Source: Aspergillus flavus
Lineage: Eukaryota > Ascomycota > Eurotiomycetes > Eurotiales > Aspergillaceae
Assembly (NCBI RefSeq): GCF_009017415.1
Contig: NC_092409.1
Span: 5,456,001 to 5,520,000 of the forward strand
Length of the DNA stretch: 64,000 nucleotides
Direction: 5' to 3'
Positions within the stretch are counted from its first letter, which is position 1. Each line of letters opens with the position of its first letter. Under the pieces are notes generated by a model that saw nothing but the letters and a program-made list of their open reading frames with translations, was not told where the DNA came from and did no database searches. The translations under genes and the position numbers were made by a program. Shown here one piece after another: positions 24,192 to 34,554 of this stretch.

Positions 24192-25044
24192 CTAATTGCA
24201 AAGTGCCCTTGGCGAATATTGAAGCACGCTCCATCTAGAACTTTTCGAACTGCTCTTTGTAGGGGAAGACATTGAGCTCTCGCACCGTCTGAGCCAATAT
24301 GTGGAGCTGTCTTCAAGGATGTTTAACTTCGCGGAGCACAGTGCCTCCACGAACTCCACGTTCTTCAGATTTCCATTCAGGACATCTTCCGCGTCGAGGT
24401 CGACGCATGATTTGGTCAATTGGTAACTCGGCTGTCCAAGGCTTTGGCCAATTAGAGGAGCTTCTTGGGTACGACCTCACATAAACATAGCAGCCATGGT
24501 GGCAGAAGTTGTCATGCTTACCATAAACTTCTCCCGAAGGGAGCATTCGCTCCCTTCGCCAGACGCTAGGCAATTGCAGCAAGCACCGCCGTACACTTTA
24601 AAAAGAGGCGGACACAACACACTCATCGTAGGGACGACAACTCTTGAGGCACTTTCTACACGGGGCACTCGCCACAAAGCCGCGCCGGTAGAGGACATAC
24701 GCGCTTTTGTTGTTTTTGTTCGTAAGCTTGATAGTAGTACCGCTACTGCTCGACGCGCCCATAGCACACAAACTCCAGTAGCAGTCTGTAGCTTCCAGTC
24801 AAGGTGGACATGCTCACAGTCTAGTGTAAGTGCTGCCAAGAAGTCACATAGCGCCATATTTACCAGATCCTCGTCTGGATATTCATAGCTGTTGATAGTC
24901 CCTTGAAATTCGAATATACTTCCGTTCGACAGTTGAGGAACCAGTTGGAGGGATGCAAATTAAACCGGGCCTTACCCCAGAGATCGTGAAAGCCACGGGA
25001 TCAGTATAACACTTTTGCAGGACTTCGGTCCCCTCAGAGCCCAT
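24192..25044 (-). pseudogene. Decayed gene with a Cys motif, unknown function
   Basis: On the minus strand an ATG at 25044 opens MGSEGTEVLQKCY. Downstream, coding-like segments in all three phases follow: HDLWGKARFNLHPSNWFLN, then EYPDEDLVNMALCDFLAAL, then a C-x2-C...G-x-G-x2-C-S motif (CCNCLASGEGSECS) near 24540-24580. The motif resembles short fungal Cys motifs of DUF3716 type. A GTAAGC donor follows it, and further segments continue to about 24192. The frame changes cannot all be explained by splicing, so the gene is probably broken. Confidence 0.4.
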
Positions 25045-27549
25045 AATGACTTTCTTCTATCTCTATATCTTGTCTGGCTTCCGAAAGTTGAGTAGACCAA
25101 GCCAAAAAATTTGCTGCTCAGTATGGGCTATGTATACTCAGGATGCAAATAATCTCTGCGGCACTGCAGCTCTGTACTCTGTTTTCGATTGCTTTTGTCT
25201 ACTCAGTGGTGTCCGGGGTGAGGAGTCGAGAGCAGGTCATATTAGTCACTGTAGAGATCAGGAACAGTAGGTAAACAGTTGAGGAAATATCAAAATGAGA
25301 AGGCCATCTCGGCCGCCTTTAGTAATGCTCTTTGTTTAGTGGTAGCCTTTTATAAAGGGCTTTCAAAAGCTACTCTCGGTATACCTCTGTTCTTGTCCGA
25401 GTACCAGATAAATAGCCATAGGCAACTTACCATCTACTACGGGAACGGCGAGAAAGTCATCAACTTGCAATCATTCGAAAGGGAATTCAGCTGGCGCCTT
25501 TCTGAAAGAGCGAACTATGGGAAGATCATAGTAAAACGTATTGCCTCTCTCACCGAAACTCTTCGGGGTTCACCAGTGAAGACCCTTATGGTGATGCGCA
25601 CATTATCCATATAAGGCTGAAATAGGGATGTCAGCCCTACTGGATTAGTAGACAGGCTGTCCTACGTATTTAGCATTAATACAGCAGGGCGTCTGGTCTC
25701 TTGACAGCGAGTGAGGAATGCGGTCAGTTCCGCCATGGTATATCTATTAGGTGGAAATACCTTGTTAGACAATTGGGCGAATATGAAAAGCAGAACCCTT
25801 TTCAACACAGCTGTCAGCCAATTAACCGCCCTCGGATTACCTCTAACGTATAAGAACTACCTGTACCAGCCACCTCCTGTGCAATCAGCACCTGGAGAAG
25901 ACTGATTAACAGGGCCTCGAGGCTCTCTTCATCGAGCAGGGCTATATCTTCCCGGGTCGACCAGATAGTGAGTCCGGCCGCCCGCAACGCCTGAAGATAA
26001 CCCGCAGGGTTCTCCAACGGGCCTGTAAGTTTCCTTGTACTTAGTACGAGTGTACTTAGGACTCACGCTGAGACGATCATGAAAGTTGGTGTTTCGATCA
26101 GTTGTAGGCACGCGCGCAACGAAAAGCATAATGTCGTCGTAAGGAAAGCTTCACTTAGGAAGAAATAAGATTTTGTCCAGTGTCATCACTCTACAGTTTT
26201 TCTTCAGTAGCCCTGGTATGCTTCATTTTCTTCTCTCATGTGACAGTAAATGATCTTTCCCTTTGCAGGTCTAACAAAGGATGTCAATATTGTGAGTGCT
26301 TCTCAGCTTGCAGCGCTTCTGTGGAAAAGACATCAGATCAGAAGGAGCGTATGGCATGGGAGCCGTTCTCCCTTGTCTTCTGCAAAACATCTTTAAGTTT
26401 GATAGTGTCTGCCAGTCGTAAGGCTTAGATAAATCCTCATATGTTCCATCGATATGATAAACATAGCTCAATGACCTTCAGGACACGCATCTAGGTCAAG
26501 ATACGACTGTTTAGTCGGGTCGAAAGAGGAACATAAAACTCAGAAGCAAGTGCTAGGCTATAGGCCGAAGCCGTGGGAAAGTCCCTAGCAAGCAAGCAGG
26601 CAAAAAGCAGAAGACATCGAAGCTATTCACTTTTTGCCGATTGAGAGGCTTCCTTTTTCGGGTACATAGGTCGGCGTTGGCTGGTAGTTCGTATAGATGC
26701 TTAGCCCAGACGCCTCAGGGATGGGCAGACGTAAAGAATTGACTCCAACAAGAATACAATGCGCAGGCTTCTGCACAACAGAATCTTCACAAAGATACGC
26801 TATTAGCTCAGAGAGCTCAGCATCTCAACAACAGGAAGATTGCTCGCGTTCTTCAACGAGTTGTCATAGAAGAGTGTGTAATCTGCACGACCTTGTACTC
26901 GTTTCTTCTTTGTCGTTGGGCCATCTTAAGGGTCTCATGGTCAGGTCACTAAAAAAATACACATTTATGTATAGACTACCCAGAATAATGCCTCAACGGC
27001 CTTGTAGAACAGACTGCTGCCCTGCAGCTCTCTGTAGGGCAATTCCAGTGGCAAGACCTGCGGTTGTTGCCCTTAGCCCTCAATTGTACCAAGTCAGCCC
27101 CCTCTAAATGCCTAGGTTTTTACCGACACCGGCTGGTATCCATGAAGTCAGTAAACGATATCCCAGCAGCAAATATGGTAGTCGGTTTCGGCTTGTGAGG
27201 TTAAACAACACACTTCCAATATCCGGCATGCAATGCAGGCACTAAAATTGCCGCATCCAACCCTTATCGACATTTTATGTCGATGTCTGGGTCGCTAGAT
27301 GAGGATTTATCCATATACCTTAGTAACTAGGGCAAGCCAGGAGTCACATGTGATGTGTCTTGCCTTTTTGGCCTCCACGATTATCAGCTGACTTGCTGGG
27401 CCTTCGTGCCTATTATACCAAGTCGAATAATCTGACTCTCCAATTATAACGACCTTTTCAGGCGAGAATAGAGTCGAATGCAGTGTAAAACCCCAGGCGC
27501 ATCATTTGAGTTTGGTGGACAAGTTAGTCCGTTCCCAGTTCCGTCACGG
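25045..27549. other. Accessory island, middle: fragments only
   Basis: No recognisable gene. Coding-like but orphan frames include 25279-25614 (+) and 26271-26471 (-). At 26129-25814 (-) two frames may be joined by an intron (GTGAGT at 26065 to ACAG at about 26022). The second reads NPAGYLQALRAAGLTIWS...LEALLISLLQ, which looks protein-like. I cannot close the phases convincingly, so none is called as a gene. Confidence 0.35.
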
Positions 27550-27874
27550 TTATGCTGTTGTAAGCCCTTCTAGTTTCGAAGACGCAGACTCATAAGCATT
27601 GGCTAAAAGAGCAATAACAATGATCGCCTGAAGGCCTAGGGAATATGTTAGGTAGGTGGCTGGATGATAAATTGACCTAAGCCAAAGCAATGCAGAGGGC
27701 TTAAGAGGTCTGTATCCTGTAAAGTCTTTGACTACACGGATGATCAATCAATATGTCATACCGTTTTAGATAGGATAGCTTACCTAGCGTTGCGGGAACT
27801 GGAATTCCCCAGGATGGGATGTTCATTGGCACCGGTGTCTTTGGGATTCCAAAGTCTCTTTCAACATCCTCCAT
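27550..27874 (-). CDS. Small two-exon hypothetical membrane protein, or 3' part of a decayed gene
   Basis: An ATG at 27874 begins MEDVERDFGIPKTP. The frame runs to 27784, then a canonical 52-nt intron (GTAAGC...TGTAG, 27732-27783) joins in phase to 27731-27550, giving 90 aa. The C-terminal half holds one hydrophobic helix (TYLTYSLGLQAIIVIALLA). Upstream, protein-like sequence in other phases (28070-27880) contains a TAG stop and a frame change, so this is probably the surviving 3' end of a larger broken gene. The family is not recognised. Confidence 0.35.
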
Positions 27875-28916
27875 ACTCAGGTTGCTGACCTGGAAACTAC
27901 CCTCTGTCCGGTTTGCTAGACCACTAGAACCTCAAAGACTTCTTCTTTGAGCTCAAGAATTCGTGGCAAAAGCTGGACAAGAGCTTGCACCCGCGGGCTG
28001 GGAGAAACAACATGCTACCATCCAATTCAATGTCCCAGATTTGCTGCAAATGATTGAGATCCCAGCGTAACATAACTATAGTAGGTTAGCAATGAGTTGA
28101 GAACTACCAAAATTAAGCAATTCTCTGAAGAAGGCGCCTCTGGCTTTGCATATACAGAGCTGGCCCGCATAGGAAGATGCAGAGCAGTACCCCCAAGCTA
28201 CCAGTCCCAAATATGCATCCGATGCACCCAATCTTTCAGGCCACATACTATCTGGTCGATTCTATCATCAAATACAGGACGGATGAACCAATTTGTCGAC
28301 GCAGGAAAAGATTTTGTGTACCACAACCATGCTGTACATATCCATTCCATCAGACAAAAGTGCTATGTTGCAGAAGACAGAGTTGTTGAAACTTGTCACT
28401 GGATACTACTGGCGGTTGACGATCCTCATCTTCGGCCACGGTGGCTACGAAATATGCAGGTTCGGCATTGTGTTCCACCATAATATCCGTGAGGTTTCTA
28501 TCATTTAAGGCCCTCTTGCCATATCTTTGTTTTTATGTGTGGCCCACCACACGAAGCATGCCAGATAGTCCAAGAGGATGTATGTGGGAAACTGTTTAAA
28601 GTCGACGGTTGGTGGTTTTCCGTATGGCGAGGGTAAATTGGTGTATCCTATCGCTTTTCCCTTATTAGCTTGCATGACCCCTACTTGAAGTTTGCTTGAT
28701 GACCCTGATCCAGGATAGGTATTAACAAGCCAGGACGTAGTTCGAGCGCTCCCTTCGCCTATTAGGGCATAATACCCCTTGTATACTAGCGTCCAATGCT
28801 GTCCGTTGAATAATCTGTTTTGACAGCAGACACCAAACTTTTGCCCCCGGGGATAGTATAGTGTATATCTACTTGAACTTCTCAAATCTCAATACCGGCA
28901 AAATACCGCCAACTGA
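27875..28916. other. Island edge: remnants upstream of the interrupted tRNA
   Basis: 27880-28070 (minus) looks like the broken 5' part of the small membrane-protein gene. A 126-codon minus-strand frame at 28885-28505 has protein-like composition (for example FKQFPTYILLDYLACFVWW) but no motif I recognise and no start or splice context. No intact gene is supported. Confidence 0.3.
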
Positions 28917-28923
28917 AGCATGT

Positions 28924-28935
28924 TAGCTCAGGGGA
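28924..28935 (+). promoter_or_regulatory. Pol III A box of interrupted tRNA-iMet
   Basis: TAGCTCAGGGGA matches the A-box pattern (tRNA positions 8-19) and lies wholly in the first exon. Confidence 0.7.
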
Positions 28936-28941
28936 AGAGCG

Positions 28942-28992
28942 GTAATTTTTCACGTGACCTGCAGAATTTGATAAAAAGCTAACGTTTCACAG
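28942..28992 (+). other. Intron 1 of tRNA-iMet, spliceosomal type
   Basis: 51 nt. Donor GTAATT, branch-like GCTAAC about 12 nt before the end, acceptor TTTCACAG. It separates the D arm from the anticodon arm (position 26/27). It contains the palindrome TCACGTGA (28950-28957). Confidence 0.8.
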
Positions 28993-29011
28993 CCGGGCTC
29001 ATAACCCGGAG

Positions 29012-29065
29012 GTACGATTATCCTTCATCACAGCCAATCACAATCCGATTCCTAACGAACAATAG
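29012..29065 (+). other. Intron 2 of tRNA-iMet, spliceosomal type
   Basis: 54 nt. Donor GTACGA, branch-like CCTAAC about 10 nt before the end, acceptor AATAG. It sits in the variable loop. AGGT occurs at both boundaries (29010-29013 and 29064-29067), so the junction can slide by up to four bases, and the pattern resembles a duplicated proto-splice site. Confidence 0.8.
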
Positions 29066-29071
29066 GTCCCT

Positions 29072-29082
29072 GGATCGAAACC
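29072..29082 (+). promoter_or_regulatory. Pol III B box of interrupted tRNA-iMet
   Basis: GGATCGAAACC, the form of the B box found in eukaryotic initiator tRNA genes. It lies about 148 bp from the A box instead of the usual 30-60 bp. Confidence 0.75.
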
Positions 29083-29100
29083 AGGACATGCTATCCTATC

Positions 29101-29111
29101 TTTTTTTTTTT
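29101..29111 (+). terminator. Pol III T-run terminator
   Basis: Eleven consecutive T residues begin 8 nt after the tRNA 3' end, a strong RNA polymerase III terminator. Confidence 0.75.
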
Positions 29112-29713
29112 CCTCAGTGGAGCTTTGACTTCCTCCAAGGATATCCTTCCAGTTTTGGAAGCTCAAGATGCCCCGAGGCTTCGAGCACTGTGACTGTCTG
29201 CTTTTTTTCCTGAAGAAAAGGAATTATGAGGAGTAGAATGATGGGTCTGGTTGGTTCTTCAATGGGAATGTTCGTTATGATTGGAATTCCGCTTAGAGCC
29301 GTTGGATAAAGGAATATACCAGATCGAGCAGTACTATTATGGATCAGTTTTGGTATCTGAGATGTACCAAGACTCATAGATCCCGGTTTGATAGGCTCCA
29401 GAATGAAGAGGAAGAGGAAGGTTAAGATTAGAAAGTGGAGTGGTCGATAGAAGCTGTGGGCTGGATGATGTAGTATGAGTCCTGGGAATGAGATAGTAGT
29501 ATTACTTGTTTTTCAATACGGAATAAATATGGGAATGCAACAGGGAGAATGGACTGTAGAAAAGATTGAATCGACTGTATTCACAATCCATCAATTCATG
29601 GTGCGATACTATCAACAGTGAAAATAATGCACATCAACGCATCCTTGCCATATGATATCGGCGAAGTGCAGGATAATTAGCTGCCTAACCCACAATAGCC
29701 AACACCATCCAAG
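29112..29713. other. Intergenic, tRNA-iMet to permease 3' end
   Basis: AT-rich. A short minus-strand frame (29377-29114) has no recognisable content. The right part is presumably the permease 3' UTR. Confidence 0.45.
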
Positions 29714-31637
29714 TCACTCTTCCCTCTTGACGAGCGCCACTGGAGCAATAAACTGATGCTTCCCTCGAACCAGATAATAGACCGATGCAAAGGCGATCAC
29801 TCCCACATACATAACCACACTCCAATTCATCGACTTACTATCAACAGATGCAGTGAGGGGAAAAAAAGAAAAGACGAAGATCGGGAATAGAAATAGCAAA
29901 GATGCAATATTGATGGCCATACCGAAAGAGCCGAGGGACCATCTCCGGGGAGGAAGCGGCTCGCCTCGGATTCGTTGAAGAACGACGCATCCAATAGAAA
30001 GTATATAAGCAGACATCAAAGAAGTAATTGTAAGAGACACTATGGCCTGAAGAGCAACAGTGGAGCCGATGTTGATCAAAGAGAGGAGAATAGTCACTGC
30101 AAGAGAGACCATCACTGAGTTTAGAGGGATGTGCCATCCCGGTGTGACCTATTCGAATTCACCATGTCAGCTCTTCATGTCGGACTCAATGTAATAACAT
30201 CCAAGTATGCCGTCGAAGGGAACGTACATAGGAGAAGAAGGATGAGAATGGGAGCCCTCCATCTCTCGCAAAAGACCACAGCTGCCGGGATGCTGTTGCC
30301 ACCTCTGTGATAGTACTAGCTGTCAACGTCACTATCAAAATAGCGGTCATTGTATTCGCGGCCGTATAACTGTTTGTGGTGTTGTAGAATATTTGTATGA
30401 ACGGAAAACCAGTTGGGCTGGCGAGGATGCTGTTAACATCGCCCATAGTGAAACACAGCGTAATAATCATGATGAGGCCCAGAACACCGTTGACACCAAT
30501 AGAAGCCATCATTGCCTTTGGTAATGTTCTGGACGCGTCCTTAATTTCTTCAGCTGTTCCTGTAATTTAGCTACTTTCATATACATAGTCAACGTCACTT
30601 ACACATGTGCACAGAGCAATCATATCCGATCATAGAGGTAATGGTAGTCGACAGGCCGACCAGTGTCGCAGTACCAGGGCTTTTCCATCCTCCTCCGTTG
30701 TTGAATTCAGTAAAGACAGCTTTGGGGTTATTCCGGGGAGCAAGCACCCACAAAGGGATGATAATCGCAAACAACCCGATGACATGGAGGATCAAAATCA
30801 ACCCTTCTACCATGGGCAAGTTCTTAGCTAGAAAGGTATTGAAAAGAATAGAAAATGTTGTAATCGCTATTATAAATAAAGTGCCGTGCCAACGTTGAAA
30901 GTCATACGTCGAATCATTGAGCACAATGAGGCCTTGGATGATGGTGCCAGCAAGAAATGCAATGGATACAATAGCGCACTGCCATCCCATTGCGCAGAGC
31001 CAGCCTAATGTCGTTAGCTACTTGATGACTGAGGATGGACCTTGACATCAATACCCGTGATATAGCTCAGGAACTTCTGGTATCTGCGAGGAGCGAACTC
31101 GGATACCCAATGATACTGACCCCCAGATGTCGGAGCCCTGTTAGAATGAGGTCAGCTTGAGCCCTCTGAATAGTAATGAAGCGACCATGGAGCACACATT
31201 GACGCCATCTCAGCTATGCTGGCAAATACAAGGGTGAACCCCAATGAAACAATAATAAAACCCCATATTAAGCCAGCAGTTCCACCGTCGGTTAAGCCAG
31301 CACTCAACAACCTGGCCAGCAATTAGTTGTACGAACAATGCCAGGAAGGTCAGAGAAATATACGTTAGTATGACTTCCCAAGTGGATATCAATGTGCAAC
31401 CGAACCCAACAATTGAAACAAATCGAAAATTCCTCTAAACTATCGGTGTCAGTACTATACATGGATCGACATGGACAGACTCACCCGCAGAACTTGAACC
31501 CGGCCCAAAACATTCATATCTTTTTGATCTGCTATAGTGCCCATATACTTGGGCTCAACAAGGCCTTTCGTGGCATATCCACCCTCGGAGATGCCGAATG
31601 CCTCAGTTTCATGTTTAAGGCCAGCAGCATGTGCCAT
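29714..31637 (-). CDS. APC-family amino acid/choline/GABA permease
   Basis: Predicted plasma-membrane or vacuolar secondary transporter of 527 aa with about twelve membrane segments. Seven exons join in phase: 31637-31485, 31434-31364, 31311-31198, 31137-31055, 31004-30603, 30553-30228 and 30148-29714. All introns are 49-79 nt with GT...AG ends. Order of signatures: N-terminal GTIADQKDMNVLGRVQVLR, then STWEVILTLLSAGLTDGGTAG (first helices, consensus GGTAG), then SGGQYHWVSEFAPRRYQKFLSYITGW. These are typical of the fungal choline/GABA permease group (Hnm1/Uga4-like). The specific substrate cannot be read from the sequence. One acceptor (30554) uses the second of two nearby AGs; the first would give a stop. 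The gene is intact and borders the relic island. Confidence 0.9.
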
Positions 31638-32920
31638 GGCGCAGACACATCTAGATTTGCCGATAGGGCGAAGGTCCAGTTAGTACATGAGGATCTTTCG
31701 AGGGTAATGGAAGATATTCTATCATAGTAGGGATGAACCCCGTCTCGTGCGAGGGGGAGTAATTGTTTTCGCTAAACGAGGCTAAATCAATATTCTCGAG
31801 TCTGCGGGCCAATGTGAAAGACATAGTTCCAGCCATGTGGGACAGCAAGATTCAAAAGAAAAAAGGAGGAATGCATGAGCTCGTCATCCTGACCGCCGAT
31901 GCCTGCGAGGCGCGGCATTATGTGGCATGTTGATCGCTGGGTGCTGATTATTGTTTCTGAGTTTATTTCCCATTTCGCAGGCGCCTTACATGTGCCTGCG
32001 TTTGCTCAAGCATGGCATCGGACCCTCGAGTATGAGCTTCAAAGGTAACCAAATCTTTCTTCTCTTGTAAACGGCTATCCACAGAGGGATATCGCAGAGT
32101 ATCCTCCGAACCTCGGGGTTGGTCAATGTACAACATGCTGACGAGCTCCTTGGAGAGAATAAATGCTAATTTACCCCCACGTCCGAAGTCGCATGTCGGG
32201 TGTCAGCTCATGTGTGACCGTCGGGATCGTCACTAATCTAAGATTGGTTATTTTCGGTGTTTGCGTGCGTCGACTATTGACCCAGTGGAAAGCCAAAACA
32301 TCGATCACGAGCTTTATCGCTTAATATGGACCGAATGGTGCTGATCGTGCACGGAAACCCCCTTGACTGAGCTTAAGCGTGAGCCTGGACCACACTGAAA
32401 CGATCCTCCACGAGCAAAGTCCTGCATACCGTACCTGATCAAACAGTATCTTCCTCCTGGCGTCAATCACAGACAGTGTAGCTCTGTGGCGTCTGGTTGG
32501 TATCCCCGAACTCAAAGGAAATAGGGAGAGAAGGGTCGGTCTTGGCTTAGGTTTGTGATGATATTTTCAAGGATAAAATGTCTGAGCTTGCCGAACCCTC
32601 GTTCGACTCTGTGGATCTGATTCGAGCGGCGAGACCCAATCGTAATTACTGCGGGTGATCGACCAAGATAATCGTGTCAGCTGTTAGGCACGATGCTTTT
32701 TCGAGGGTCATCACATATCCCACCCTGGCTCTGACGCCTGGTTGGCCCTAAGACTGGCCAGAACACATAACCGAGGAAAAAGTAAAAAACAAAAAGGAAT
32801 TTTTAATAAAAAAGCCTCATTCTTGTAGTCATCGCGTAGTAAGCGAAATAACGGTGTATAGGCGAATCTTTCTATTTATCCTGTTTCATCGGCTGAGGTG
32901 ACCTCAGGTCCTCAGCCGTC
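31638..32920. promoter_or_regulatory. Divergent intergenic region, permease / rhodopsin-domain gene
   Basis: 1.3 kb between two divergently transcribed membrane-protein genes, so it must contain both promoters. No gene is seen; the short frames (31848-31651 and 32515-32321, both minus) look fortuitous. Confidence 0.4.
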
Positions 32921-34363
32921 ATGGGCGTGTATGTGCCTCCAGGCTATTCGCCTCCCTTTCAGGTGGTAGACGACTCCCATCATGGCGCCTGGATAATCAT
33001 CACCGGCGCTCTGGGACTAGTTGTATCGCTAGTCAGTTTTTTGATTCGTCTTTATGTGAGACTGGTGCTTAGCCCGCCGTTCGCATACGATGACTTTGTC
33101 CTGTTGGGAGCAACGGTAAGCTATGGCCATCTTTCAAACTATCTTAACTTGAATCAGGAATGGTAAGAACCGGTAGAACGTCTCTAACAGTAATAGATTT
33201 TTGCAGTTGTCCAAACCTCGCTCTTATTCGGCGCTGTGTCTCAAGGTTTTGGAACAGCTATTGATCTGCTACAGCACGACCAAGTGGATAACATTCAGAC
33301 AGCACGTGCCCTGATTCCCAAGAATATCAGAAGGCCAACCTCTAACAAAGATATCTATAGTTAGTCACAGTCAGCGACATCCTCTACCTAATCACCATCT
33401 ACGTCTCCAAATGCTGCGTAGTGGGCATCCACCTCCGCCTCACACCCCAGAAACTACATAACCGGATCTCCTGGGCCACACTCGCCCTCTGCACAGCATG
33501 GATAATCACATCAGTATTCATTATTGCTATCAACTGCGAGTTAAATCGACCGTGGAAAGGCGCCGGAGGACAATGCGTGAATCTGGTAAGTCCCCCATCT
33601 ATATCCTCCTAGACACTTAACCCCCATTTACTACCGAACCAGCTAACACAACCTCATAAAGCTCAAAAGATGGCAATTCATCGTCGCAATGGACATCCTA
33701 ACTGAAATCCTCCTCTTCGGACTCGCAGTCACCCTCCTATCGGGCCTTTTCATGCCCCTCAAACGCAAACTACCTATAGGCTTTGCCTTTTTCTTTCGCC
33801 TCCCGTGAGGACCATCTTCTATTCCCCATTTCTACTTAATAGCTATCTGACGTACGTATAGGCTCGTCATATTCTCCATACTCCATATCGATGCCCTGAA
33901 TCAGAACGTCTCATCTGCAGACCCTACTCTCGCTGTCGTCGAACCGATCTTATGGTCCCAGGTTGAGCTGAACTATGCCCTCGTTGCATGTAGCGTGTTT
34001 TGTCTTCGGCCGTTCATGGCGGCTGTTAGTACGAATTATGGGACGGCGGGCGATACGAATTTGGAGAGCGGGTCTACGTCGAGGACGGCGAAGGATCAAT
34101 CTTCCTCGTCGAAATCAGGGACTAGAGGGTTGCCTTCGGTGGTGGATGGGAGGGAGAGATGGCGTATGTCACGGTCGGGAACATGGTCGAAGACTCATGA
34201 GCGGCTAGGGAGCGACGAAAGTGGTGCGCCGAAGGCTGGGCCTATGGATTCCTCTATTGAGCTTGTGGAGAGGGATGGGTCTGATGCTGCTGAATGTAGT
34301 GGTGGGAGGATGTTTATTCGGAAGGATGTACAGTATACGATTGAGTTTGATAGAAGGAGTTAG
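32921..34363 (+). CDS. Rhodopsin-domain integral membrane protein
   Basis: 387 aa in five exons: 32921-33115, 33197-33305, 33371-33585, 33662-33804 and 33862-34363. The protein begins MGVYVPPGYSPPF. About seven hydrophobic helices follow, with family hallmarks: RLYVRLVLSPPFAYDDFVLL (helix 2/loop), SDILYLITIYVSKCCVVGIHLRLT, CELNRPWKGAGGQC (lumenal Cys loop) and RWQFIVAMDILTEILLF. A hydrophilic ~110-residue Ser/Gly/Arg-rich C-terminal tail ends the protein. This is the large fungal rhodopsin-domain/PTH11-related family, whose molecular function is unknown; it is not retinal-binding as far as visible. The acceptor of intron 2 is the least certain: 33370 gives QTALSDILY, whereas 33360 would change the phase. 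Confidence 0.85.
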
Positions 34364-34554
34364 TTGTGGGATTGGAATATTTTCTGTGTATCTAATGTTT
34401 TATTATGATTCTCTCTTATGATAGGTATATCCATAGAATAGAATTTAGGCCTGCTAATTTATACCTCTATGTAACTCCTGTACGCCGAAGAACTCTTTGC
34501 CTGACCAGACATTAATGAAATAAGAAATGAAGGCGAAACGGCTCAGTGTCATGG

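Larger units (their letters stand above)
28917..29093 (+). tRNA. Initiator tRNA-Met (CAT) interrupted by two spliceosomal-type introns
   Basis: Three segments (28917-28941, 28993-29011, 29066-29093) join into a 72-nt tRNA. Every stem is perfectly paired: acceptor AGCATGT/ACATGCT, D stem GCTC/GAGC, anticodon stem CCGGG/CCCGG around loop CTCATAA, and T stem CCTGG/CCAGG. Hallmarks of eukaryotic initiator tRNA are all present: A1-U72, three G-C pairs at the base of the anticodon loop, a 7-nt D loop (AGGGGAA), and T loop ATCGAAA with A54 and A60. The discriminator is A. The two insertions (51 and 54 nt) begin GT, end AG, and carry CTAAC 10-15 bases before the 3' end, exactly like protein-gene introns in this window. 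They lie between positions 26 and 27 and in the variable loop, not at the normal 37/38 site. Internal Pol III boxes and a downstream T-run are intact. Confidence 0.88.

Noticed and set aside
31486..31500. GGTTCAAGTTC-like Pol III B box on the minus strand
   Set aside because: It lies inside permease exon 1 and no tRNA stems can be built around it.
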